The notes below the pieces were generated by a model. It was not told the DNA's origin and searched no databases. It saw only the letters and a list, made by a program, of their open reading frames with translations. From contig CAMYIJ010000057.1 in NCBI GenBank assembly GCA_947258375.1, positions 1-38,470 of the forward strand: DNA of 38,470 bases, in the 5' to 3' direction. The translations under genes and the position numbers were made by a program. This DNA comes from an uncultured Acidimicrobiaceae bacterium (GTDB lineage: Bacteria; Actinomycetota; Acidimicrobiia; Spongiisociales; UBA5794). This document shows, one piece after another, positions 10,400 through 18,139 of this stretch; the first letter of the stretch is position 1, and each line of letters begins with the position of its first letter.

Positions 10400-11911
10400 A
10401 TGAGAGTCAGAGCTCAAATGAGCATGCTGTTTCATCTTGACAAGTGCATCGGTTGCCACACGTGCTCCGTCGCCTGCAAGAACCTGTGGACCGACCGCAA
10501 GGGTGCGGAATACATGTGGTGGAACAACGTCGAGACCCGTCCCGGCACCGGATACCCCTTCGGCTGGGAAGACCAGGAGCACTACGAGGGTGGCTGGAAG
10601 CGGGACGACCAGGGTCGCCTCAGCCTGAAGATCCACGGTCAGGCCAAGGGCCTGGCCCGGCTCTTCTTCAATCCGGCACTCCCCCAGATGGATGACTACT
10701 ACGAGCCGTTCACATTCCGGTACGCCGACCTGATCAACAGCCCTGGTGGGGCCCAGCAGCCGACTGCGCGGCCGATCTCGATGGTCACCGGTGACGACAT
10801 GGAGATCGAAGCCGGCCCGAACTGGGACGACGACCTCGGCGGCTCAGGGATCTACGCCCGGAACGACCCGAGCCTGATCGACCTTGATCCGGAAGTTCGC
10901 GCCCAGATGGAAGAGATCGAGCGGGTCGTCTTCAACTACCTGCCGCGGATCTGCAACCACTGCTTGAACCCGGCGTGCGTTGCGGCCTGCCCGTCGGGAG
11001 CGATCTACAAGCGCAGCGAGGACGGCGTTGTCCTGGTACACGAGGACAAATGCCGGGCCTGGCGGATGTGTGTCTCCGCCTGTCCCTACAAGAAGGTCTA
11101 CTACAACTGGTCGACCGGCAAGTCCGAGAAGTGCATTCTGTGTTTCCCCCGAATGGAGACCGGGCAGGCGCCGGCATGCGCCCACTCATGCGTTGGCCGG
11201 ATTCGCTACATGGGTGTTCTTCTCTATGACGCCGACCGGATCGAGGACATCGCTTCGGTACCGGACGATGAGCTCATCGCCACCCAACTGGATGCCCTCC
11301 TCGACCCGAACGATCCTGCTGTGGTTGCCGCGGCCCGCGAAGCCGGCATCGGCGACGACTGGATCGAGTCGGCTCGGCAGTCGCCGGCATGGAAGTTCGT
11401 CAAGGAGTGGGGCTTGGCGCTGCCGCTCCACGCCGAGTACCGCACGGTGGCGATGATGTACTACATCCCGCCGCTGTCACCGATCATGAGCACCATCGAG
11501 AACAACCTCGCCAAGCTCGACATCAACGGCACCGGACGCGATTTCGAGCTGTTCGACGAGGTCGACAAGGCCCGGCTTCCCGTCAAGTACCTGGCCAACC
11601 TGTTTTCAGTGGGTGACGAGGACCGGATCCGGACCGTGCTGCGCAAGATGCTCGCGGTACGTCTGTTCAAGCGCCGCCAGAGCGTCGAAGGCAGCATCGA
11701 CGAAGCGACGCTCGCCGTCCTCAAGGCGGCGGGCACCACGCCCGAGGAGGTGGAGGCGATCTACCGTCTCACGACTCTCCCCACGATGGAGGAGCGCTTC
11801 GTGCTGCCGCCGTACCACCGCGAAATGGCCATCGACGAGCTGGTCGACCCACTCAGGCACAAGGGCGAGGTGGGCGTCGGCTACATGCAGCCTCCGAAGA
11901 GGGGGGCCTGA
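10400..11911 (+). CDS. narH: Respiratory nitrate reductase beta subunit (Fe-S)
   Basis: A 503-residue electron-transfer subunit (E. coli NarH 512) that passes electrons from NarI haem b to NarG. All four cluster-binding groups are visible: CIGCHTCSVAC (first Cys at residue 16), CNHCLNPACVAACP, CRAWRMCVSACP and CILCFPRMETGQ...CAHSC. The Trp in CRAWRMC is the NarH signature for the site that holds a [3Fe-4S] rather than a [4Fe-4S] cluster. AAAGGAGG at 10386-10393, directly after the narG stop, is a near-perfect ribosome-binding site 6 bases before the ATG. The stop codon overlaps the narJ start (TGATG), so translation is probably coupled. Confidence 0.96.
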   Translation: MRVRAQMSMLFHLDKCIGCHTCSVACKNLWTDRKGAEYMWWNNVETRPGTGYPFGWEDQEHYEGGWKRDDQGRLSLKIHGQAKGLARLFFNPALPQMDDYYEPFTFRYADLINSPGGAQQPTARPISMVTGDDMEIEAGPNWDDDLGGSGIYARNDPSLIDLDPEVRAQMEEIERVVFNYLPRICNHCLNPACVAACPSGAIYKRSEDGVVLVHEDKCRAWRMCVSACPYKKVYYNWSTGKSEKCILCFPRMETGQAPACAHSCVGRIRYMGVLLYDADRIEDIASVPDDELIATQLDALLDPNDPAVVAAAREAGIGDDWIESARQSPAWKFVKEWGLALPLHAEYRTVAMMYYIPPLSPIMSTIENNLAKLDINGTGRDFELFDEVDKARLPVKYLANLFSVGDEDRIRTVLRKMLAVRLFKRRQSVEGSIDEATLAVLKAAGTTPEEVEAIYRLTTLPTMEERFVLPPYHREMAIDELVDPLRHKGEVGVGYMQPPKRGA

Positions 11912-12438
11912 TGGGAGACGCAACGATCGTCGCCGGCGGCTTCATCTACCCGGACTCCGGCAGCCTCGACTCGTTGGATGCTGCGGTCGTGGAAATCACG
12001 GCATCCGCGGCGCGCCGCGAGATGCAGCGATTCGTCAAGGAGATTCGCAAGGTCGACCTACATCGATGGGAGGAACTCCACACCGAGACGTTGGACCTGT
12101 CTCCGAAGTTCGTGCCCTATGTCGGCCACGTCGTGTGGGGCGAGAACTACCGGCGCGGAGCATTCATGGCAGACCTCCAGCGGGAGTACGCGCTTGCCGG
12201 AGTCGACCGGTTGGGCGAGCTGCCCGATCACCTCGAGCCGGTGTTGCGCTACCTCGACGCGACGGACCATCCACTCCCCGACCTCGTTGATGTACTGCCG
12301 GGTGCAGTGGCAACGATGATCAAGGACCTGAAGAAGGAAGACCGCAAGAACCCGTACCTCTATCTCCTCAGCGCCGCCCAGGCGGTGCTGGAAGAGCGTG
12401 TTCAGGAAGCGGCAGCAGCCAGGAGGGCCAACACATGA
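11911..12438 (+). CDS. narJ: Nitrate reductase assembly chaperone
   Basis: A 175-residue NarJ/TorD-family chaperone that would bind NarG during insertion of the Mo cofactor and is not part of the mature enzyme. Family-like features are the helical composition, the segment FVPYVGHVVWGENYRRGAFM and LPDHLEPVLRYLDA, and the position between narH and narI. It overlaps narH by one base and narI by four bases (ATGA), as in other nar operons. Its sequence is less conserved than that of narG and narH, so the call rests on both sequence and position. Confidence 0.9.
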   Translation: MGDATIVAGGFIYPDSGSLDSLDAAVVEITASAARREMQRFVKEIRKVDLHRWEELHTETLDLSPKFVPYVGHVVWGENYRRGAFMADLQREYALAGVDRLGELPDHLEPVLRYLDATDHPLPDLVDVLPGAVATMIKDLKKEDRKNPYLYLLSAAQAVLEERVQEAAAARRANT

Positions 12439-13151
12439 CCGACAATGAACTTTTGTTTGTCGTGATCCCGTACGCAGCGATCGCACTACTGGTCATCGTG
12501 ACGATCCTCCGCTGGCGGTTCGCCCCGTTCACCGTCTCCTCGATGTCTTCGCAGCTTCTCGAGAGCAAGCGTCTGTTCTGGGGATCGATCTCCTTCCACT
12601 GGGGCATCTCGCTCGTCCTGGTCGGGCACCTGCTGGCGCTCCTGATTCCACGCGGGTTCGAGATCTGGCATGGGGTGCGATTCCAGACCCTGCTACTCGA
12701 GATCACCGGGTTTGCGCTCGGACTCTGGGCGCTCTTCGGGATCATCGTGCTGATCCTGCGCCGCATCCAGGTACCGCGGATCAAGGCGGTCACGACACCG
12801 ATGGACTCTGTCGTGCTGGGGCTCCTGTTGCTCCAGATCGTCACCGGTCTGTGGATCGCCATCGGCTACCGTTGGGGGTCCTTCTGGGGCACCTCGGTAT
12901 TCGTCCCGTACGTGCGATCACTGCTCACACTGTCTCCACAACCCGAACTCGTGGCGGCACTGCCGTGGGTGCTGAAGACTCACGTTTTGAGCTTCTTCGC
13001 CTTCGTCGCGGTGTTTCCGTTCACCCGCTTGGTGCACATTGTCACTCTGCCGCTGGGCTACCTGACCCGGCCAAGGCAGAAGGTGCTGAGAACCATCCCG
13101 GTGTCCCGTCCGTACGAACCCGTCGGCGAGGATATGGGCAGAAGCCGCTAG
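12435..13151 (+). CDS. narI: Respiratory nitrate reductase gamma subunit (cytochrome b)
   Basis: A 238-residue membrane subunit (E. coli NarI 225) that oxidises quinol and anchors NarGH. Five hydrophobic spans are visible. The four haem-b ligands align with the family: His55 and His65 in FHWGISLVLVGHLL, and His183 and His201 in KTHVLSFF and FTRLVHIV. A GGAGG-type site lies about 8 bases before the ATG, which overlaps the narJ stop. This is the last gene of the operon; the next gene, rplL, is convergent across a hairpin-rich gap. No narK-type transporter lies in the window. Confidence 0.95.
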   Translation: MTDNELLFVVIPYAAIALLVIVTILRWRFAPFTVSSMSSQLLESKRLFWGSISFHWGISLVLVGHLLALLIPRGFEIWHGVRFQTLLLEITGFALGLWALFGIIVLILRRIQVPRIKAVTTPMDSVVLGLLLLQIVTGLWIAIGYRWGSFWGTSVFVPYVRSLLTLSPQPELVAALPWVLKTHVLSFFAFVAVFPFTRLVHIVTLPLGYLTRPRQKVLRTIPVSRPYEPVGEDMGRSR

Positions 13152-13185
13152 GGGTTTCGGCCCGGAGCGGAGGGGGAGCCCCCAC

Positions 13186-13220
13186 GCGTATGTGTCCCCC
13201 CGAAGGGGGGACACATACGC
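13186..13220. repeat. Perfect 16-bp hairpin with 3-base loop
   Basis: GCGTATGTGTCCCCCC (13186-13201), GAA, then the exact reverse complement (13205-13220). It begins 35 bases after the narI stop and could terminate or stabilise the nar transcript on either strand, although it lacks a T-run. Confidence 0.85.
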
Positions 13221-13511
13221 AGCAGGTAGGGGGGTGCGCCGTCTGGCGTTACCCCCGGTTCGATGTGGTTCGAGAGCGACGGGCGACAGATCCCTTGCGC
13301 CGGGAGCCACGTCAATCGGGCGCCCCCCTTCCCGCCCTGCGGGCGGTGCCCCTCCCCGAGTTCGGCGGAGCCGAACTCGCAAGGAACGCCGGAGGCGTTC
13401 CCTCCCTCCGGAGGGAGCCATTAGGTGCGGACGAGTCGGGCGCCGCTTTGTACGGCCGCCGGGCCGCTTCAGGCACAGAGATGGGCGCCCGCGGGCGCCC
13501 ATCTCCGCAAC

Positions 13512-13535
13512 TCGCTCGAAGCCTGCTTCGAGCGA
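13512..13535. repeat. REP-like palindrome, copy 1
   Basis: TCGCTCGAAGC, CT, GCTTCGAGCGA: an 11-bp perfect palindrome flanked by AAACC. It lies 6 bases beyond the rplL stop on the minus strand. The same element recurs at 15482-15505 and, with two compensating changes, at 15129-15152. Confidence 0.8.
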
Positions 13536-13541
13536 AACCCG

Positions 13542-13934
13542 CTACTTCAGCTCGACTGAGCCTCCGGCGGCTTCGAGTTCGCCCTTTGCCTTCTCGGCGG
13601 TCTCCTTGTCAACACCTTCGAGCACCGGGCCCGGGGCATCGTCGACTACGGCCTTGGCTTCCTTCAGGCCCAGGCTGGTCAGGCCACGAACGGCCTTGAT
13701 CACCTGGATCTTCTGGTCACCGGCAGCGGTGAGAACCACGTCGAACTCATCCTGCTCTTCTTCAGCGGCAGCTCCGCCACCACCGTCCGCAGCGACGGCG
13801 GCCACGGCCATCGGGGCCGCCGCGGTCACGTCGAACTCTTCTTCGAATGCCTTCTTGAACTCACTGAGCTCGAGAATCGTCATTTCCTTGAAAACGTCGA
13901 GGAGATCCTCGGTCGTCATCTTGGCCTTAGCCAT
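13542..13934 (-). CDS. rplL: 50S ribosomal protein L7/L12
   Basis: A 130-residue stalk protein that recruits translation factors to the ribosome. The N-terminal dimerisation helix ([20 protein letters not shown]), the Ala/Gly-rich hinge and the conserved C-terminal domain ([24 protein letters not shown]) are all present. GAGGAGG-like bases of its ribosome-binding site lie inside the last codons of rplJ, whose stop is only 3 bases upstream, so the two are cotranscribed and probably coupled. In most bacteria rpoB follows; here a hairpin-rich gap and the end of the oppositely oriented nar operon follow instead. Confidence 0.97.
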   Translation of the reverse strand: MAKAKMTTEDLLDVFKEMTILELSEFKKAFEEEFDVTAAAPMAVAAVAADGGGGAAAEEEQDEFDVVLTAAGDQKIQVIKAVRGLTSLGLKEAKAVVDDAPGPVLEGVDKETAEKAKGELEAAGGSVELK

Positions 13935-13937
13935 GTT

Positions 13938-14930
13938 CTATTCCTCCTCGGCCTTCTCGGCTGGGTCTTCATCAGTTGTATCTTCCGGCGCATCCTCGGC
14001 ATCTGGGGCCGCGGATTCGGAATCGCCGTCGTCTGCTTCCTCGGTGTCTTCTGCCTCAGCGCTGGCCTCCGGCACGTCCTCAACGACGGCCTCGGGATCA
14101 GCATCCGCAGCCTCTTCGACGTCGCCGGTCTCGGTAGGCGCCTCATCGGCGGGAGCTCCTGCGTCGCTATCGTCGACTTCAGCGGCAGCCTCAGCCGTAG
14201 CTTCGGCTTCGCTCTCGGCGGCTTCATCGGCAGCATCAGCCTCCGGCGCGTCTTCAACGACCGCCTCAGGCTCAGCATCCGCAGCCCCTTCAACGTCGCC
14301 GGTCTCGACAGACGCCTCGTCCACAGGGGCTTCAGCGTCGCCGTCGGGGGCTTCGTCGGCAGCTTCATCCGCAACGGTTTCGGCTACTTCAGCTACCTCG
14401 GCAACCTCTCCCGATGCCTCACGCTTCTCGACCAATGCCTGAACGACTCCGACAACATCACGCTGCACAGCCTGCATGAGACTGGCGACGTTGCTCATCG
14501 GGGCGGCGAACAAGCCGGCGAGCCTGGCGAGCAGGACCTCACGCGGCTCGATGTCTGCCAATTCGCTGACGCGCTCCGGCGACAGGTACTCGAGGCCAAG
14601 AAGCCCACCCTTCACCTTGAAGACGTCGTGAGCCTTCGCGAAGTCCTTGAGGACCTTCGCGGCGGCAACGGCATCTCCGTCGGCGATCGTGAGCCCCGTG
14701 GGGCCAAGAAGATGTTCGTCGAGAGTGTCGACGTCGAGCTCCGCGGCGGCGAGGCGAGCCAGGGTCATCTTGACGACCTTGAACTCGGCACCATTCGCCT
14801 TGAGCTCGCGGCGCAGCGTCTGCTGCTGCGACACCGACAAACCGGCATATTCGGCGAGGAATACAGCTTGAGCGTTGGTTATCCGCTCTTTGATGTCGGC
14901 CACTGCCTGGACCTTCTCTGGTCTCGGCAT
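13938..14930 (-). CDS. rplJ: 50S ribosomal protein L10 with long acidic C-terminal extension
   Basis: A 330-residue protein. Residues 1 to about 172 are a normal L10, the base of the L7/L12 stalk (RITNAQAVFLAEYAGLSV; EFKVVKMTLARLA; the terminal helix that binds L12 dimers around VASLMQAVQRDVVGVVQALV). The following ~155 residues are almost entirely Ala, Glu, Asp, Pro, Ser, Thr and Val. They contain an internal duplication (ETGDVEGAADAEPEAVVED / ETGDVEEAADADPEAVVED). Typical L10 is about 165-180 residues, so the tail nearly doubles it. The DNA keeps the same frame and GC character and ends next to rplL, so this is not an obvious frameshift. AAGGAGG lies just before the ATG. The function of the tail is unknown. 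Confidence 0.93.
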   Translation of the reverse strand: MPRPEKVQAVADIKERITNAQAVFLAEYAGLSVSQQQTLRRELKANGAEFKVVKMTLARLAAAELDVDTLDEHLLGPTGLTIADGDAVAAAKVLKDFAKAHDVFKVKGGLLGLEYLSPERVSELADIEPREVLLARLAGLFAAPMSNVASLMQAVQRDVVGVVQALVEKREASGEVAEVAEVAETVADEAADEAPDGDAEAPVDEASVETGDVEGAADAEPEAVVEDAPEADAADEAAESEAEATAEAAAEVDDSDAGAPADEAPTETGDVEEAADADPEAVVEDVPEASAEAEDTEEADDGDSESAAPDAEDAPEDTTDEDPAEKAEEE

Positions 14931-14941
14931 GTTTCCTCCTT

Positions 14942-15070
14942 ACTTTCATTCGCACCTTGGCGATAAACGCAACAGGCTCCCGGCATGACCAGGAGCCCTT
15001 CGTAAGGAAGAGCGACCTACGCCGGCGCCGCTTGATGCGGACTTATGGCAGAGCCACCTGCGGTCTTGGG
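14942..15070 (-). promoter_or_regulatory. Putative L10 leader of rplJL
   Basis: Upstream of rplJ the minus-strand RNA carries AAGACCGCAGGUGGC (from 15067), the paired GCCGGCGUAGGUCGC, and a strong hairpin at 14975-14997 (GGCUCCUGG, loop UCAUG, CCGGGAGCC). The hairpin ends about 34 bases before the rplJ Shine-Dalgarno sequence. Position and motifs fit the ribosomal protein L10 leader, by which L10 or the L10-L12 complex represses its own operon. I recognise it by pattern, not by covariance search. The outer limits are approximate. Confidence 0.55.
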
Positions 15071-15128
15071 CCGAGAATTCTGTTTCGGCTACAAACCAAG
15101 TTTGTGCGGGGAGAACAGTAACAGGGTT

Positions 15129-15152
15129 TCGCTCGAATCAGGATTCGAGCGA
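15129..15152. repeat. REP-like palindrome, copy 2 (variant)
   Basis: TCGCTCGAATC, AG, GATTCGAGCGA. Compared with copies 1 and 3 read on the other strand, one base pair is swapped (G-C to T-A) on both arms, keeping the stem perfect. Confidence 0.8.
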
Positions 15153-15481
15153 GCAACTTCGCACCGCCTGCGGCGGCGCTTCGTGTTTGTGCGGCCTCCC
15201 GGCCGCGCCCTTTCCCGATTGCACCGCACATGTCGCTGCAATCGGAGATGAGGGGGGCGGCAGAGCCTTCCCCCTCAAACTCCCCCTCCCCCGCACCCCT
15301 GCGCGACCCCACTCGCGCAATGCCGCCGCAGGCGGCGAGCGGAGGGGGATGCGGGAAGGGGGACGATCCCTCGTCCCCATTCGCACGGATCGAAGCGACA
15401 TGTGCGGTTCGATCCGAAAAGGAAGCGCGGCCGAGAGGCCGCACCGTTACGAGGAGGGTCCGCCAGGACCCGACGAAGGGC

Positions 15482-15505
15482 TCGCTCGAAGCCTGCTTCG
15501 AGCGA
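15482..15505. repeat. REP-like palindrome, copy 3
   Basis: TCGCTCGAAGC, CT, GCTTCGAGCGA, identical to the copy at 13512-13535, including the CTCG before it and AAACC after it. Confidence 0.85.
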
Positions 15506-15522
15506 AACCTCCTGAAAATCCA

Positions 15523-15552
15523 ACAGCGCCCGGACCGAAGTCCGAGCGCTGT
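15523..15552 (-). terminator. Strong UUCG-capped terminator hairpin after rplA
   Basis: Read on the minus strand, ACAGCGCTCGGAC pairs with GTCCGGGCGCTGT across a TTCG tetraloop (one G-T wobble), then TGGATTTTC. The C(UUCG)G loop is exceptionally stable. It would end the rplKA transcript and shows that rplJL must use its own promoter. It lies about 370 bases after the rplA stop. Confidence 0.6.
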
Positions 15553-15918
15553 CGAAATACGGGGCTCCCGGACCGGGAAAGCAGATTCGCTCTTTTGGAT
15601 TCGGGCAGACGGCGGGCCAGGAAGCCATCTACACGTACCGATCAGGTTAGGTCGGGGTAGGGGCCGACCCATTTGCACCTTTACGGCTGAAACCTGCTTT
15701 CGGAACGGTGGTGGATCGTCCCTGCCACCGGTCCAAGAGTTTTCCCCGTGTTGACAACAATTCAACATCATTGCCGACCCGATGTCCAGCGGCTTTCCGG
15801 CCGGATCTCCGTGGCCTACGTCGTAAGTTCAACAACCGCAACGCCTTTGGGCCGAAAGGCAACTTTTCGCGAAATCGCTCAATACCGTGGATTCCGGTGC
15901 GAGAAGGTTAAGAACGGG
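15553..15918. other. Non-coding stretch downstream of rplA
   Basis: I see no gene with a plausible start, codon pattern or recognisable product. Small inverted repeats occur (for example GGTCGG...CCGACC around 15648-15667). The stretch is transcribed as the 3' region of rplKA if the UUCG hairpin is the real terminator. Confidence 0.5.
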
Positions 15919-16632
15919 TTAACGCAGCTCTTTGACGAGAAGCTCAATCTCCGCGGGATCGATGCGGAGGCCCGGGCCCATCGTGGACGAAACGGCAACT
16001 TTACGGATGTATCGTCCCTTGGCGACGGCAGGCTTGGCCCGCATGATCTCATCAGAAAGCGCGCCCAGATTGTCGACGAGTTGTTCGGCCTCGAATGAAA
16101 CGCGACCCACCGGCACGTGGACATTGCCATAACGATCGTTGCGATACTCGACCTTGCCGGCCTTGAACTCACTGACTGCCTTGCCGACGTCCTGGGTGAC
16201 AGTGCCGCTCTTGGGGTTGGGCATCAGACCGCGCGGCCCGAGCACGGGACCCAGCTTGCCGACGACCGGCATCATGTCCGGAGTCGCGATCGCCAGATCG
16301 AAGTTGAGGGATCCCCCGGCGGAGATCTGATCAGCGAGGTCCTTGCCGCCGACTATGTCGGCGCCGGCCTCTTCTGCCTCCTTGGCCTTCTCGCCATCAG
16401 CAAAGACCGCGATTCGCATGGTCTTGCCGGTGCCGTGGGGAAGGCTCACGGTCCCCCGGACCAGCTGGTCGGCCTTGCGGGCATCGATCCCGAGCGTGAA
16501 TACGGCATCGATGCTCTCATCGAACTTGGCGAATGCCAAACGGCGCACCAGGCCGAGCGCCTCGGCCGGTTCGTACAGTCGTTCTCTATCGACCTCGGCA
16601 GACGCCCGAGCCGTGTTCTTGGTCTTGGCCAT
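15919..16632 (-). CDS. rplA: 50S ribosomal protein L1
   Basis: A 237-residue L1, the usual length (about 230-235). It forms the mobile L1 stalk near the E site. Signature segments include [40 protein letters not shown], and the GTVTQDV region. GGAGG lies 7 bases before the ATG. It follows rplK by 59 bases, whereas the usually adjacent rplJ is nearly 1 kb further on. Confidence 0.97.
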   Translation of the reverse strand: MAKTKNTARASAEVDRERLYEPAEALGLVRRLAFAKFDESIDAVFTLGIDARKADQLVRGTVSLPHGTGKTMRIAVFADGEKAKEAEEAGADIVGGKDLADQISAGGSLNFDLAIATPDMMPVVGKLGPVLGPRGLMPNPKSGTVTQDVGKAVSEFKAGKVEYRNDRYGNVHVPVGRVSFEAEQLVDNLGALSDEIMRAKPAVAKGRYIRKVAVSSTMGPGLRIDPAEIELLVKELR

Positions 16633-16691
16633 TGTCTTCCTCCTCGTGGTTCACCGGCCGCAACGGCCTCCCACATCTCGAGTGCTATTTG

Positions 16692-17120
16692 CTAGCCGAC
16701 TACTTCGAGGCCCATAGACCGCGCAGTGCCGGCGATGATGTTGATCGCCGCATCAATGTCATTGGCGTTGAGATCGACCATCTTCGTCTCGGCGATCTCA
16801 CGCAGCTGATCTCGGGTAACAGTACCGACCTTCTCGACGTGGGGTACGGCCGACCCTTTCTCGATCCGGGCGGCCTGGCGTAGCAGCACCGCGGCCGGCG
16901 GCGTCTTCGTGATGAAGCTGAAGGTTTGATCCTCGTAGATCGTGATCTCGACGGGGACGATCGTTCCCGCCTGACTCGAGGTCTGATCGTTGTACTGCTT
17001 GACGAAGTCCATGATGTTCACGCCGTGCGGGCCGAGCGCCGTGCCGACAGGCGGAGCCGGGCTTGCTTGGCCGGCAGGTATTTGCAGTTTTAGGACGGTC
17101 GCGACTCTCTTGCGGCCCAT
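16692..17120 (-). CDS. rplK: 50S ribosomal protein L11
   Basis: A 142-residue L11, part of the GTPase-associated centre and binder of 23S rRNA helices 43/44. The Pro-rich N-terminal domain ([24 protein letters not shown]) and the C-terminal RNA-binding domain ([14 protein letters not shown] to [13 protein letters not shown]) are intact. It begins 21 bases after the nusG stop, the standard order, and is cotranscribed with nusG and rplA. Confidence 0.97.
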   Translation of the reverse strand: MGRKRVATVLKLQIPAGQASPAPPVGTALGPHGVNIMDFVKQYNDQTSSQAGTIVPVEITIYEDQTFSFITKTPPAAVLLRQAARIEKGSAVPHVEKVGTVTRDQLREIAETKMVDLNANDIDAAINIIAGTARSMGLEVVG

Positions 17121-17141
17121 CAGAACCTCACTTGATATTTG

Positions 17142-17771
17142 TTAGTACTTGAGAATCTGGTCGAAGTTCAACTCGACCGGAGTCTCCCGGCCGAAAATGT
17201 CGACCAGAACGCGAACCTTCGACTGGTCCACGTTGATGTCTTCGATAATCCCGTTGAAATCTGCGAAGGGGCCCTCAACGACTCGGACGGTCTCGCCGAC
17301 ATCCCACGCCACCTTGAGCTTGGGTTCCTTCTTCTCCTCCTCGTCCTTGCGGACGCCGAGGATTCTCTCCACCTCACGGCGAGAGAGCGGGGTCGGCTTG
17401 CTGGCGTTGCCCACGAAACCGGTCACGCCCGGCGTATTGCGCACGGCATACCAGGAGTCATCGTCCATGTAGAGGCGAACGAGGATGTAGCCGGGGAACT
17501 TCTTCCGCATGACGTTGACCTTGCGGCCCGCCTTGAACTCAACAACCTCTTCCATCGGAATGACGGCGTCGAACACCTTGTCTTCCAGGTGCATCGACTT
17601 GATGCGCGTCTCGAGATTGGCCTTCACCTTGTTCTCGTATCCACTGTAGGAGTGAATGACGTACCAGGATCCGGGCAGATCGTAAGGACTCGCCGGGGGT
17701 GCCGGCGGCGCGGCCGCTTCCTCCGCTTCGACCTCTTCCATCTCGGGGACGTCGTTTGTCGTCGTCATCAT
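17142..17771 (-). CDS. nusG: Transcription termination/antitermination factor NusG
   Basis: About 209 residues. An acidic, Ala/Pro-rich N-terminal extension (about 1-33) precedes the NGN domain (WYVIHSYSGYENKVKANL to FPGYILVRLYMDDDSWYAVRNTPGVTGFVG). The C-terminal KOW domain follows (VRVVEGPFADFNGIIEDI to VELNFDQI). NusG binds RNA polymerase and links it to Rho or ribosomes. The frame stays open further upstream, but ATG 17771 (or the next ATG at 17768) overlaps the secE stop and starts the acidic extension found in actinobacterial NusG, so the longer reading is rejected. Confidence 0.95.
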   Translation of the reverse strand: MMTTTNDVPEMEEVEAEEAAAPPAPPASPYDLPGSWYVIHSYSGYENKVKANLETRIKSMHLEDKVFDAVIPMEEVVEFKAGRKVNVMRKKFPGYILVRLYMDDDSWYAVRNTPGVTGFVGNASKPTPLSRREVERILGVRKDEEEKKEPKLKVAWDVGETVRVVEGPFADFNGIIEDINVDQSKVRVLVDIFGRETPVELNFDQILKY

Positions 17772-18046
17772 CCAGCCCCAAACACCGCGAGAACGAGGCG
17801 CTTCATTCCTACGTCCATTCCAAAAACCATGGCCGTGACGACGATCGTCACGATGAAGACGACCGCGCTGAAGGTTGCGGTTTCCTGTCGACTTGGCCAC
17901 GCGACCTTCTTCAGTTCCTGGCGCACCTCGAGGATGAACTGCCGGAAAGGAACCCGGTCCTTCTTCTGGCGCTGCGGCACTGCGGCCCTACGCTTTTTGG
18001 CGCGCTCTTCTTCCTTCTTCTGAAGGCGACGCATCTCTCGGTTCAC
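17768..18046 (-). CDS. secE: Protein translocase subunit SecE
   Basis: A 92-residue SecE with a very basic N terminus (QKKEEERAKKRRAAVPQRQKK), the conserved amphipathic segment EVRQELKKVAWPSRQET and one membrane span (FSAVVFIVTIVVTAMVFG). It stabilises SecY. The GTG at 18046 is chosen because GAGGAG lies 6 bases upstream; an in-frame ATG at 18121 would add a Cys-rich stretch unlike any SecE. The stop overlaps the nusG start. Confidence 0.94.
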   Translation of the reverse strand: MNREMRRLQKKEEERAKKRRAAVPQRQKKDRVPFRQFILEVRQELKKVAWPSRQETATFSAVVFIVTIVVTAMVFGMDVGMKRLVLAVFGAG

Positions 18047-18139
18047 GAGGTACTCCTCATAAGCACAAGTGGCCTGGACAATTACCCTGCAACAGCTTTT
18101 ACTGCAACAGGTTCCCTGCAAACATGGCCGCTAGGCCAG

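Larger units (their letters stand above)
13152..13541. other. Convergent intergenic region packed with perfect hairpins
   Basis: This 390-bp gap between narI (+) and rplL (-) has no credible gene. It contains at least seven perfect inverted repeats: 13186-13220 (16-bp arms, GAA loop); 13332-13346 (6 bp, TGC loop); 13358-13378 (9 bp, GGA loop); 13383-13401 (8 bp, GGA loop); 13402-13417 (16-bp palindrome); 13478-13505 (13 bp, GC centre); and 13512-13535 (11 bp, CT centre). None is followed by a clear T-run. They may serve as bidirectional termination or RNA-stabilising structures, or be remnants of mobile REP-like sequences. Confidence 0.8.
15119..15513. repeat. Diverged inverted repeat pair containing REP palindromes
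   Basis: The left arm (about 15125-15246, plus strand) and right arm (about 15382-15509, minus strand) align over roughly 125 bases. Each starts with GGTTTCGCTCGAA, a REP palindrome and GAGC, continues through TGCGGCCTCCCGGCCGCG (right arm TGCGGCCTCTCGGCCGCG), and ends with a hairpin whose core CCGCACATGTCGC is identical. The hairpin flanks differ but are compensated (ATTGCA/TGCAAT versus GATCGAA/TTCGATC), so structure is conserved while sequence is not. Reading frames across this region are artefacts of the palindromes. Confidence 0.75.

Noticed and set aside
13192..14442. A long plus-strand open frame rich in Ser/Ala over rplJ and rplL
   Set aside because: Antisense of the acidic rplJ tail and rplL; composition reflects the Glu/Asp/Ala codons read backwards.
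15043..15771. A 242-residue minus-strand frame in the rplA-rplJ gap
   Set aside because: It runs through the inverted repeats, the L10 leader and the terminator; no start signal or recognisable product.
17139..18023. Plus-strand frame over nusG/secE
   Set aside because: Antisense to nusG and secE, both of which are certain.
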